The position numbers and the translations under genes were made by a program. The notes below the pieces were generated by a model. It saw only the letters and a program-made list of their open reading frames with translations, did not search any database and had not been told where the DNA came from. DNA of 7,067 nucleotides from an uncultured Micrococcaceae bacterium (GTDB taxonomy: Bacteria > Actinomycetota > Actinomycetes > Actinomycetales > Micrococcaceae). Below, in pieces: positions 1 to 5,042 of this stretch. The number at the start of each line of letters is the position of its first letter. Within the stretch, counting starts at the first letter, position 1. Where the stretch lies: the NCBI GenBank assembly GCA_937896705.1, contig CALBOC010000035.1, positions 1 through 7,067 of the forward strand. The letters run 5' to 3'.

Positions 1-694
1 TGTCGGCGACCATGACGTTAATGCCCGCCATGACGTATGGTTTCTCGAGTTGGGCAGTGGGTGCCGCAGGGTTAAAGGCATCGCGGTAGACCTGAATGGC
101 CTGATCCAGCTGGTCGGGAGCAAAGTGAGAGGCAACCGAAAATGGCAGACCCAATTGGCCGGCAATAGAAGCTCCGTTAACAGTAGAGCCCAACACCCAG
201 ATGGGCACATTGGTTCCGGCAGACACGGCGGAGACAATCGGCATGCTGTAGGCGGTGCCATCATCGGCAAACCAGCCCTGCAAGTCGTAAATGTGCTGGG
301 CAAACTGTTGGGGTTCGGCAGAAGAACGGCTGAGTGCTTGCGCGGTCATCATGTCGGTTCCGGGTGCACGACCCAGTCCCAGATCGATCCGGTCGCCGTG
401 CATATTGGCCAGTGTGCCGTATTGTTCGGCAACCATCAGTGGCGCGTGGTTGGGCAACATGACTCCGCCGGAGCCCAGGCGGATCTTTTCAGTGCACTGG
501 GCAGCTTGGGAGATCAGCAGCGCGGTCGAACTGGCGGCCAGGTTGGGCGTGTTGTGGTGTTCAGCGAACCAGACGCGATGATAGCCCCACTCATCGGCGA
601 GCCGTGCCGAATTCATCGAGGCCTGAATGGCGTCGCGGGCCGTGGAACCCTCAGAGATGGAGACGAGATCGAGAATACTTAGTGGTACAGACAA
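1..694 (-). CDS. LLM-class flavin-dependent oxidoreductase (partial, C-terminus beyond window)
   Basis: Bacterial luciferase-like monooxygenase family, predicted cytoplasmic, acting on an unknown substrate with reduced flavin. The minus strand reads an open frame for 231 residues to the left edge; full members are about 330 residues, so roughly the last 100 are missing. Family signatures are visible: the N-terminal PLSILDL strand, ADEWGYHRVWFAEHHN at residues 33-48 (E45, H46, H47), then RLGSGGVMLPNHAPLMVAEQ, then GDRIDLGLGRAPGTD and later PIWVLGS. This pattern matches the LLM subgroup often labelled MsnO8-like. There is no ATG at the N-terminus. I chose TTG at 694 because GAAAGGA (712-706) lies 11 nt upstream; an in-frame CTG at 700, 5 nt from that site, is the alternative. 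The upstream membrane-protein gene ends 128 nt before, so a separate promoter is possible, but none is convincing. The family call is strong, the substrate unknown. Confidence 0.9.
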   Translation of the reverse strand, partial: MSVPLSILDLVSISEGSTARDAIQASMNSARLADEWGYHRVWFAEHHNTPNLAASSTALLISQAAQCTEKIRLGSGGVMLPNHAPLMVAEQYGTLANMHGDRIDLGLGRAPGTDMMTAQALSRSSAEPQQFAQHIYDLQGWFADDGTAYSMPIVSAVSAGTNVPIWVLGSTVNGASIAGQLGLPFSVASHFAPDQLDQAIQVYRDAFNPAAPTAQLEKPYVMAGINVMVAD

Positions 695-705
695 GGTCAG
701 CGTGG

Positions 706-712
706 TCCTTTC
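706..712 (-). promoter_or_regulatory. ribosome binding site of the LLM oxidoreductase
   Basis: GAAAGGA on the minus strand. It supports a non-ATG start: TTG at 694 (11 nt away) or CTG at 700 (5 nt away). No ATG or GTG in the frame fits both this site and the conserved N-terminus. Confidence 0.6.
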
Positions 713-758
713 GTGGGCGCAAACACCCAGGCGCGGTATGATTTCCTACCCGCAGCCT

Positions 759-778
759 AGCTGGCGTTATCACCAGCT
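759..778. repeat. 20-nt hairpin/inverted repeat upstream of the LLM gene
   Basis: AGCTGG and CCAGCT form perfect 6-bp arms. The stem extends to 8 bp with one G-T wobble around an ATAA loop. It lies in the 128-nt gap between the membrane-protein stop (823) and the LLM start. No T-run follows on either strand, so it is not a typical intrinsic terminator. It could be an operator, a weak terminator for the upstream gene, or chance. Confidence 0.4.
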
Positions 779-822
779 CGCATCGAGCGTGACCTTCCCC
801 GTCATACGCTGTGCTCTCCGTC

Positions 823-1233
823 TTAGGCGATGAGCAACCCGATGCCACACGTGGCTAACCCTGCGACCAAGAAGACCACGCCGATCCAGAGCAGGACAAT
901 CCAGCGGTTCGGCGAGGTTCGGCCAGCGCCGATAGCCGAGAAGAAGAATCCCGCCGGCAGCAAAATGGCTGCGATAAGCACTCCGGTGCGGCTAAGCCAT
1001 AACCAGCCGCCGGTCAGTGAGGTGGTCTCTGTCAGAAGTAAACACACTAGCCCCAGGATAATCAGTACACCGGCGTGTGCATGTCCGGCTCGATAGAACG
1101 CCTTCTGAAAATCAGTGACGGGCACGCTGCCACGCAAGATTTGTAGTAGCAGCCATCCGCCACTTGCGACAGTGATCGCAGCTAAGAGCACGATCCCTGC
1201 GGTGGTCTGTGCTGCAGTCGAGATTTCAACCAT
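823..1233 (-). CDS. small four-helix integral membrane protein, function unknown
   Basis: 136 residues. Hydrophobic segments at about 11-33, 52-69, 80-103 and 110-134 predict four transmembrane helices with very short loops. Before helix 2 sits a distinctive stretch, FYRAGHAHAGVL (47-58), with H51 and H53 at the membrane boundary. Such a histidine pair could bind a metal or heme or act in proton transfer, but that is inference. I recall similar uncharacterised actinobacterial membrane proteins with an RAGHAHAGV-like motif but know no assigned function. The start is ATG 1233, behind a G-rich Shine-Dalgarno (GAGGGGG, 1244-1238); an upstream ATG at 1272 would add 13 polar residues and would lie inside the predicted -10 (1273-1268). 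The gene is divergent from a TetR regulator, and its predicted -10 lies in the candidate operator, so it is probably controlled by that regulator. Confidence 0.75.
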   Translation of the reverse strand: MVEISTAAQTTAGIVLLAAITVASGGWLLLQILRGSVPVTDFQKAFYRAGHAHAGVLIILGLVCLLLTETTSLTGGWLWLSRTGVLIAAILLPAGFFFSAIGAGRTSPNRWIVLLWIGVVFLVAGLATCGIGLLIA

Positions 1234-1265
1234 GGGACCCCCTCGGGGTGAGCTGTCTGATGCCC

Positions 1266-1288
1266 GTATCATAACGCTGTTATAAAAC
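1266..1288. promoter_or_regulatory. candidate TetR operator (inverted repeat) in divergent promoter region
   Basis: The core ATAAC-GCT-GTTAT (1271-1283) is a perfect 13-bp inverted repeat with a 3-bp centre. Moving outward, three of the next five base pairs also match (ends G/C and T/A), giving a 23-bp imperfect palindrome centred on 1277. It overlaps the predicted -10 of the leftward gene and the predicted -35 of the rightward tetR. That is the usual position for an autorepressing TetR protein controlling a divergent pair. Binding is inferred, not shown. Confidence 0.6.
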
Positions 1289-1297
1289 TCAGAGCAA
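1268..1297 (-). promoter_or_regulatory. predicted promoter of the four-helix membrane protein gene
   Basis: On the minus strand TTGCTC (1297-1292) is followed after 18 nt by TATGAT (1273-1268). These are good matches to sigma-70-type -35 and -10 elements. The -10 lies inside the inverted repeat, so repressor binding would block it. The expected 5' leader to ATG 1233 is about 28 nt. Confidence 0.55.
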
Positions 1298-1306
1298 TAC
1301 TATAGA
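1278..1306 (+). promoter_or_regulatory. predicted tetR promoter, possibly giving a leaderless mRNA
   Basis: TATAGA at 1301-1306 is a good -10. The -35, 17 nt upstream, would be TGTTAT (1278-1283), a weak match that is part of the inverted repeat. Initiation 7 nt after the -10 would fall at about 1313, within 2 nt of the ATG at 1315. There is no Shine-Dalgarno before that ATG, only CTCAAAAA. Confidence 0.5.
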
Positions 1307-1314
1307 CTCAAAAA

Positions 1315-1890
1315 ATGGCACGACCCAGAATCCACGACGACACTGTTCGCCGGCGTCTTTTAGAAGCAGCCTCTGCGATCATTGCGCAGCAAGGTGTTGA
1401 GGCGTTGTCCATGCGAAAAGTCGCCGCGACAGCCCACACCACCACCACGGCCATTTATTCCCTGTTTGGCGGTCGGGACGAGCTTATTGATGCTGTTGTT
1501 CGTGAAGGTTTCGAACGTTTTGCAGTGCACCTTCGTTCGGTTACCCACACCGACAATCCGGCCGCTGACCTACTGGCACTGGGCAAAGCCTACCGGGCCA
1601 ACGCATTGCAGAATTCGCATTTCTACCGGGTAATGTTCAACAGCACACTCGGTTTTACGACACCTGAGCACAGCGCTGGAACCTTCGACATGCTGGTCGA
1701 CGCCGTCCAACGCGCGAACCGCTGCACCCGTGCTCAAGCCCAAATACGCGCGTATCGACTCTGGGCCTATATTCACGGCTTGGTGAGCCTGGAACTCAAC
1801 GGGTTCACCCCACCTGGCACCGATGCAGCGGATACTGAACAAGCCTTCCTCGCAGCTTTACGTGCTGCCGGACCCGTATTCGGAGACTAA
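1315..1890 (+). CDS. TetR/AcrR-family transcriptional regulator with WHG-type C-terminal domain
   Basis: 191 residues, typical for TetR repressors (about 180-230). The N-terminal DNA-binding domain spans about 10-60: helix 1 VRRRLLEAASAIIAQQGVEA, then the helix-turn-helix LSMRKVAATAHTTTTAIYSL (31-50) followed by FGGRDELIDAV, all classic for the family. The C-terminal ligand-binding part carries W150-AYI-H154-G155, the signature of the WHG subfamily (TetR_C_33-like). It acts as a cytoplasmic homodimer, normally released from DNA by a small ligand. The gene is divergent from the four-helix membrane protein and 2 nt upstream of the cyclase, so a ligand related to the cyclase substrate is a reasonable guess. 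The start is ATG 1315; it lacks a Shine-Dalgarno and sits next to the predicted transcription start, so it may be translated leaderless. Confidence 0.92.
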   Translation: MARPRIHDDTVRRRLLEAASAIIAQQGVEALSMRKVAATAHTTTTAIYSLFGGRDELIDAVVREGFERFAVHLRSVTHTDNPAADLLALGKAYRANALQNSHFYRVMFNSTLGFTTPEHSAGTFDMLVDAVQRANRCTRAQAQIRAYRLWAYIHGLVSLELNGFTPPGTDAADTEQAFLAALRAAGPVFGD

Positions 1891-1892
1891 CC

Positions 1893-2540
1893 GTGCCCCT
1901 CATTGACCTGAGCCATCCGATTTCCCACGGTATGCGTGTCTACCCCGGCGACCCCGCTGTTGCCATCACACCAGCCGCCACGCTCGCCGCAGATGGCGCG
2001 AACGTCTCCCTGCTACACCTCGGATCTCACACCGGCACCCATCTGGACGCCCCGTCGCATATGGTGCCGGGAGGCCGAACGGTCGATCACATTGACCTGA
2101 ACCTCTTGCAGGGCACAGCTCATGTGCTGCGAGCGAGGACCACTGATGCGGCAGCACTTCGGGACAAGGCGATCGGTGTCCACGAACTTGCACCTCTTCC
2201 CGATCAGCTCCCCCACATTGTGTGTATCGCTACCGGGTGGGATCAGTATTTTCACGACCCGAGCTACGAGCAGCATCCACATCTGACGCTTGAGCTTGCA
2301 CGAACATTGTGGCAGAAGGGTGCTCGGGTCTTGGGTGTGGATACGCTGAGTCCCGACCCAACCTCGCCGACCGCATCGAGTACACCCGTGCATGAATTCT
2401 GGTTGGGCAACGACGGGGTGATTGTCGAAAACCTCACCGGTCTCACTCACCTTCCGGCACGTGTGCACATGGCGCTGTATCCGTTGCCACTGGCTGGACT
2501 GGATGGCTCACCAGTCCGGGCGATTGCCAGCTACCCCTAG
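1893..2540 (+). CDS. cyclase family protein (kynurenine formamidase-like metal-dependent hydrolase)
   Basis: 215 residues, the usual length for the Cyclase fold (PF04199), which includes KynB arylformamidases, isatin hydrolases and polyketide-cyclase-like proteins. The divalent-metal motif HxGTHxDxPxH is intact at 46-56 (H46, H50, D52, H56). Other family marks are the N-terminal DLSHPIS..M.VYPGDP, TGWD (114-117), GVDTLSPDP (148-156), H167 and the near-terminal E179-N-L. These residues predict a soluble, active amide or ring hydrolase, but substrate cannot be read from sequence; no other tryptophan-degradation gene is visible, so kynB is not assigned. The start is GTG 1893, with GGAGA (1882-1886) 6 nt upstream inside the end of tetR. 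The 2-nt gap implies co-transcription and probably translational coupling with tetR. The ORF ends 33 nt before the GerW-family gene. Confidence 0.9.
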   Translation: MPLIDLSHPISHGMRVYPGDPAVAITPAATLAADGANVSLLHLGSHTGTHLDAPSHMVPGGRTVDHIDLNLLQGTAHVLRARTTDAAALRDKAIGVHELAPLPDQLPHIVCIATGWDQYFHDPSYEQHPHLTLELARTLWQKGARVLGVDTLSPDPTSPTASSTPVHEFWLGNDGVIVENLTGLTHLPARVHMALYPLPLAGLDGSPVRAIASYP

Positions 2541-2561
2541 CACTGTGTTCCTGGCGGGCGA

Positions 2562-2567
2562 TAAACT
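2562..2567 (+). promoter_or_regulatory. possible -10 element for the GerW-family gene
   Basis: TAAACT (TANNNT type) ends 6 nt before ATG 2574, and no Shine-Dalgarno lies in between (CAACCC). If used, transcription would begin at or next to the ATG and give a leaderless mRNA. No good -35 is visible 16-18 nt upstream, so the call is weak; read-through from the cyclase gene is the alternative. Confidence 0.3.
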
Positions 2568-2573
2568 CAACCC

Positions 2574-2909
2574 ATGGCGAATATTGCAAAAGAATTAGCA
2601 GACAGTTTTACGAACACCGGGGTGAAACTTGCCTACGGTGAACCCATCGAAATCGCCGGCACTACCATCGTGCCAGTTGCGGCTGCAAGCTATGGCTTCG
2701 GAGCTGGAGAAGGCGTCGCGGAAGGTGAGCACAACGAAGGATCCGGCGGTGGCGGAGGTGGCATGTCTGTTCCGGTCGGAGCGTATATCACCCGCAATGG
2801 CAGGACCCGGTTCGAACCAAATCCGGTCGCATTGATAGCCGTTTCGATCCCGTTTATTGGTGTTGCAGGATGGGCTGTAGGACGGATCGTTAAAGCATCG
2901 AAACGCTAG
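2574..2909 (+). CDS. GerW/YtfJ-family protein (spore-germination GerW-like domain)
   Basis: 111 residues. The N-terminal part, VKLAYGEPIEIAGTTIVPVAAASYGFGAGEG (17-47), followed by a glycine-rich stretch (57-63, SGGGGGG) and then SVPVGAYI.....RFEPNP, is the pattern of the Spore_YtfJ family (PF09579; B. subtilis GerW). The C-terminal stretch at about 85-104 (VALIAVSIPFIGVAGWAVGRI) is hydrophobic and ends in basic KASKR. That suggests a membrane anchor with most of the protein cytoplasmic, or alternatively a buried strand/helix. The family is widespread in non-sporulating Actinomycetota, where its role is unknown, so the germination name should not be read as function. The ATG at 2574 is preferred because it gives the full family N-terminus; there is no clear ribosome binding site. 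It is converged on by the gene at 2933-3232, 23 nt away. Confidence 0.8.
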   Translation: MANIAKELADSFTNTGVKLAYGEPIEIAGTTIVPVAAASYGFGAGEGVAEGEHNEGSGGGGGGMSVPVGAYITRNGRTRFEPNPVALIAVSIPFIGVAGWAVGRIVKASKR

Positions 2910-2932
2910 GTGCGGATCCTGGACCATGACCC

Positions 2933-3232
2933 TTATGGCCAGATAAACACGGCGAACAGGAAGCTGCCGTAGCTAATGGCTGCAGCAACGGCAAAGATTT
3001 GGGACGGTTTAGACCACTGCCCACGAGCGGCTGCAATGACAAACGCAACCGTCAGCAGTACCCACACGAGCGTGTGACCAAAGGCAATGACTGTGTACCG
3101 TAAGCCAGTAGCCTCGGAGACTTCAACGCCATCACCAACGGTAGCAAAGATAATCGTCACGATCAGGGTGCCCGCCGCGGCGATTCCATACCAACGTTGA
3201 GTGCAAGAACTTGGAGGTATCGAAGTAGTCAT
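2933..3232 (-). CDS. small three-helix membrane protein, function unknown
   Basis: 99 residues with hydrophobic segments at about 15-32, 46-69 and 77-97. A short polar N-terminus (TTSIPPSSCTQR) precedes helix 1, and a basic stretch (ARGQWSKPSQ, 69-78) lies between helices 2 and 3, suggesting a cytoplasmic loop there. I do not recognise a family motif; the topology resembles many small uncharacterised actinobacterial membrane proteins. The start is ATG 3232; the upstream GGGGATAGG is only a weak ribosome binding site. The three well-formed helices argue that this frame is real even though no homologue is recalled. It converges on the GerW-family gene and is separated from tRNA-Leu by about 200 nt, so it appears monocistronic. 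Confidence 0.6.
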   Translation of the reverse strand: MTTSIPPSSCTQRWYGIAAAGTLIVTIIFATVGDGVEVSEATGLRYTVIAFGHTLVWVLLTVAFVIAAARGQWSKPSQIFAVAAAISYGSFLFAVFIWP

Positions 3233-3362
3233 GGCCTATCCCCGTACCATCGCAGCCAGAAAACTCGACCCGCAAAGCCTTCTATAGGGCCGAGGCTCAC
3301 CCTTGAGTGCCATTAAGATACGCCGCTTCCCCACGAGTTTCAAGAGGAACTGCGGGCTGTAG

Positions 3363-3399
3363 AAACGAGAAAAGCTCCGAAGAAAAACTTCGGAGCTTT
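3363..3399 (-). terminator. intrinsic terminator of tRNA-Leu
   Basis: AAAGCTCCGAAG and CTTCGGAGCTTT (3371-3382 and 3388-3399) form a perfect 12-bp stem with a 5-nt loop. On the minus strand the stem ends in a T-run and continues TCTCGTTTC, a typical rho-independent terminator placed about 40 nt after the tRNA 3' end. On the plus strand the tail (CTTTCACC) is weaker, so it is mainly leftward. Confidence 0.85.
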
Positions 3400-3438
3400 C
3401 ACCATCCCAGTCACTGATACAGCGATCCAGGAAATTTG

Positions 3439-3522
<84 letters not shown>

Positions 3523-3560
3523 GAATGACCTATGCTCACCAGCATCCGCTAGAAGCACGA

Positions 3561-3590
3561 TCTATAGTATAAACACAATAGCGGCTTGAA
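3561..3590 (-). promoter_or_regulatory. predicted tRNA-Leu promoter
   Basis: On the minus strand, overlapping -10 candidates TATACT (3571-3566) and TATAGA (3566-3561) lie about 40-45 nt upstream of the tRNA 5' end. TTCAAG (3590-3585) sits 18 nt upstream of TATAGA as a partial -35. The -10 region is strong, the -35 only fair. Confidence 0.5.
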
Positions 3591-3670
3591 TGCTAATCAG
3601 GGTCATCCCAGGACCGCCGTTCCCGTCCTGACATCGTGCTTCGTGTATTGCTGTGCCCGATGTGCAAAAA

Positions 3671-3687
3671 TGTAACTGCATGTGACA
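3671..3687. promoter_or_regulatory. imperfect palindrome over the fhaA -35 element
   Basis: TGTAAC-TGCAT-GTGACA: five of six arm pairs match, around a 5-nt centre, and the right arm is the -35 itself. A regulator bound here would act on the whole envelope operon. It could be chance; no regulator is identified. Confidence 0.3.
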
Positions 3688-3710
3688 ATTTCCCAGGACA
3701 GAACTACTCT
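3682..3710 (+). promoter_or_regulatory. predicted promoter of the fhaA-fhaB-pstP-rodA operon
   Basis: GTGACA (3682-3687) matches the -35 consensus TTGACA at five of six bases. It is followed after 17 nt by TACTCT (3705-3710), a TANNNT -10. Transcription would start near 3717, giving a leader of about 43 nt before GTG 3760. This also argues against an fhaA start at 3682, which would lie in the -35. Confidence 0.6.
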
Positions 3711-3744
3711 GGGGTATTTACCGTTGAGCCGTTGCGGCCACGCT

Positions 3745-3752
3745 GAAAGGAG
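3745..3752 (+). promoter_or_regulatory. ribosome binding site that fixes the fhaA start
   Basis: GAAAGGAG ends 7 nt before GTG 3760. This is the best Shine-Dalgarno in the window and selects that GTG over the in-frame GTG at 3682, which has none. Confidence 0.8.
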
Positions 3753-3759
3753 TGCCGGA

Positions 3760-4554
3760 GTGGGCATTTTGGATGGTTTAGAGAACCTTCTCGAACGCAG
3801 CGTGCGCAAAATCTTTTCGGCCGGTGGCTCCAAAAAGATCAAGCCCGTAGAAGTGACCAATGCGATGCGCCTTGAGATGGACAATCGCGCCGCCACGATC
3901 TCTGAGCAACGCACGTTGGTACCCAACGTATATACGATCGCGTTTTCAGAACAGGATTTCCCGCAAGTCCAGCAGTGGGGCCGTGCGCTCGCCGAAGAAT
4001 TATGTGACGAGGCAATCCGTCACGCCTCGGTTCAGGGCTATTCTCTTTCGGGTCCCGTGCGGGTCACGTTCATCGCCGATGACGAGTTAGATCGCGGCGA
4101 TATGGAAATCACCTCGACAATCGAAACGGCCGAGGACGTCAACCCCGGTCAACCGATTTCGTACTCCCCGGAGAAGGAAGTCAGCTCGCCTGCGGTGACA
4201 CCGCCAGCCGAAATGACGGACTCTAATATACAAGTCGATCGGACAGCCTGGCGGCCCGTCTTAGAAATTGAAGGCACGCGTTACGCGATCAATTCCTCGT
4301 CAGCGGTCCTCGGCCGGTCACCGGATGTCGATATTACGGTGGCAGATCCTGGGATGTCTCGCCGTCACCTGGAAATTCAGGTCGCAGGGGATCGCGTCAT
4401 GGCCCTAGACCTGGGCTCCACCAACGGGTTTTATCTTAACGGGCAAAAGGCAGGAAACTCGGTAGATTTGCACCACGGTGATATTATTACCGCCGGTCGA
4501 ACAACCATCGTGTTCCGGCTCGCCCCAGACACGTCAACCCAGGCACGGAGGTAG
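3760..4554 (+). CDS. fhaA: FhaA: DUF3662 and FHA domain-containing protein
   Basis: 264 residues from GTG 3760. The N-terminal FhaA-type DUF3662 domain (about 1-115) begins MGILDGLENLLERSVRKIF and contains KPVEVTNAMRLEMD (29-41) and VPNVYTIAFSEQDF, all diagnostic. A proline- and acid-rich linker (about 120-162) follows, then an FHA domain (about 166-255) with the phosphothreonine-binding residues G185-R186, S200-R201-R202-H203 and N222-G223. No membrane segment is seen. In mycobacteria FhaA binds phosphorylated MviN/MurJ and other PknB targets and tunes peptidoglycan synthesis. The mycobacterial protein is about 527 residues with a long linker; this one has the short linker seen in other actinobacteria. 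A longer reading from 3682 would add 26 residues that do not fit the family and would cover the promoter. First gene of the operon, 3 nt before fhaB. Confidence 0.95.
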   Translation: MGILDGLENLLERSVRKIFSAGGSKKIKPVEVTNAMRLEMDNRAATISEQRTLVPNVYTIAFSEQDFPQVQQWGRALAEELCDEAIRHASVQGYSLSGPVRVTFIADDELDRGDMEITSTIETAEDVNPGQPISYSPEKEVSSPAVTPPAEMTDSNIQVDRTAWRPVLEIEGTRYAINSSSAVLGRSPDVDITVADPGMSRRHLEIQVAGDRVMALDLGSTNGFYLNGQKAGNSVDLHHGDIITAGRTTIVFRLAPDTSTQARR

Positions 4555-4557
4555 CCC

Positions 4558-5040
4558 GTGAGCGAATTAGCGATAACTGCGCTGCGGTTTGGGCTGCTCG
4601 CCCTGCTGTGGATCTTTGTGTTCTCAGTGATTACCTCACAGGGCCGGTCACTGCAGATCGCTCGGCCAGCGCGCTTGACCAAACGCAAAAAGAAATCCGA
4701 ACAAACTTCGAAGGCTTCCACTGATACACCACCCCCGCCCACCCGTGCGTTAGCCAGCAAACTCGTTGTCACCGAGGGGCCCCTGGCAGGCCGGACGCTT
4801 CCGCTCAACGGGCAACCGCTTTTGATTGGCCGTGCCCAAGATGCCGGATTGGTACTGGAAGACGACTATGCCTCCGGCCGCCACGCACGATTGTTCCCAC
4901 AGGGTAGCCGGTGGTTCCTCGAAGACCTGGGCTCAACCAATGGCACCTTCGTCCACGGCAACCAACTGACCCGGACGATGGCCCTTGAACCCAATGTGCC
5001 GGTGCGCATTGGTAAAACTGTCATGGAGCTCAGGGCATAA
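4558..5040 (+). CDS. fhaB: FhaB (FipA-like) membrane-anchored FHA protein
   Basis: 160 residues, close to the 155 of mycobacterial FhaB. One N-terminal transmembrane helix (about 6-27) is followed by a basic stretch (RPARLTKRKKK, 36-46), so the rest is cytoplasmic. After a proline-rich linker (PPPPP at 58-61 region) the FHA domain runs from about 68 to 158, with intact phosphothreonine-binding residues G91-R92, S106-G107-R108-H109 and the LGSTNGT motif at 124-130. In M. tuberculosis this protein is a PknA/PknB substrate and interacts with FtsZ/FtsQ (as FipA), linking kinase signalling to division. The start is GTG 4558, with GGAGG (4547-4551) 6 nt upstream overlapping the fhaA stop; the gap to fhaA is 3 nt and to pstP 2 nt. 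Confidence 0.95.
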   Translation: MSELAITALRFGLLALLWIFVFSVITSQGRSLQIARPARLTKRKKKSEQTSKASTDTPPPPTRALASKLVVTEGPLAGRTLPLNGQPLLIGRAQDAGLVLEDDYASGRHARLFPQGSRWFLEDLGSTNGTFVHGNQLTRTMALEPNVPVRIGKTVMELRA

Positions 5041-5042
5041 CT

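Noticed and set aside
50..682. 210-codon plus-strand open frame
   Set aside because: It is antisense to the LLM oxidoreductase, whose minus-strand frame carries clear family motifs; the plus-strand translation has low-complexity Gly/Arg content and no domain.
830..1096. 88-codon plus-strand open frame
   Set aside because: Antisense to the four-helix membrane protein; the translation is rich in Pro, Lys and Ser without structure, while the minus strand gives well-formed helices.
2013..2468. 151-codon minus-strand open frame
   Set aside because: Shadow of the cyclase gene, which has an intact metal-binding motif and a good ribosome binding site.
3606..3699. Direct repeat TCCCAGGAC (3606-3614 and 3691-3699) with an inverted GTCCTG at 3625
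   Set aside because: Only 9 bp, two copies 85 bp apart, not placed consistently relative to a promoter; likely chance in a short GC-rich region.
3721..3738. CCGTTG direct repeat and small GCCG-TTG-CGGC hairpin in the fhaA leader
   Set aside because: A 4-bp stem and a 6-bp repeat are too short to support a riboswitch or attenuator.
3603..3926. 107-codon minus-strand open frame
   Set aside because: Antisense to the fhaA promoter and N-terminus; no ribosome binding site or recognisable domain.
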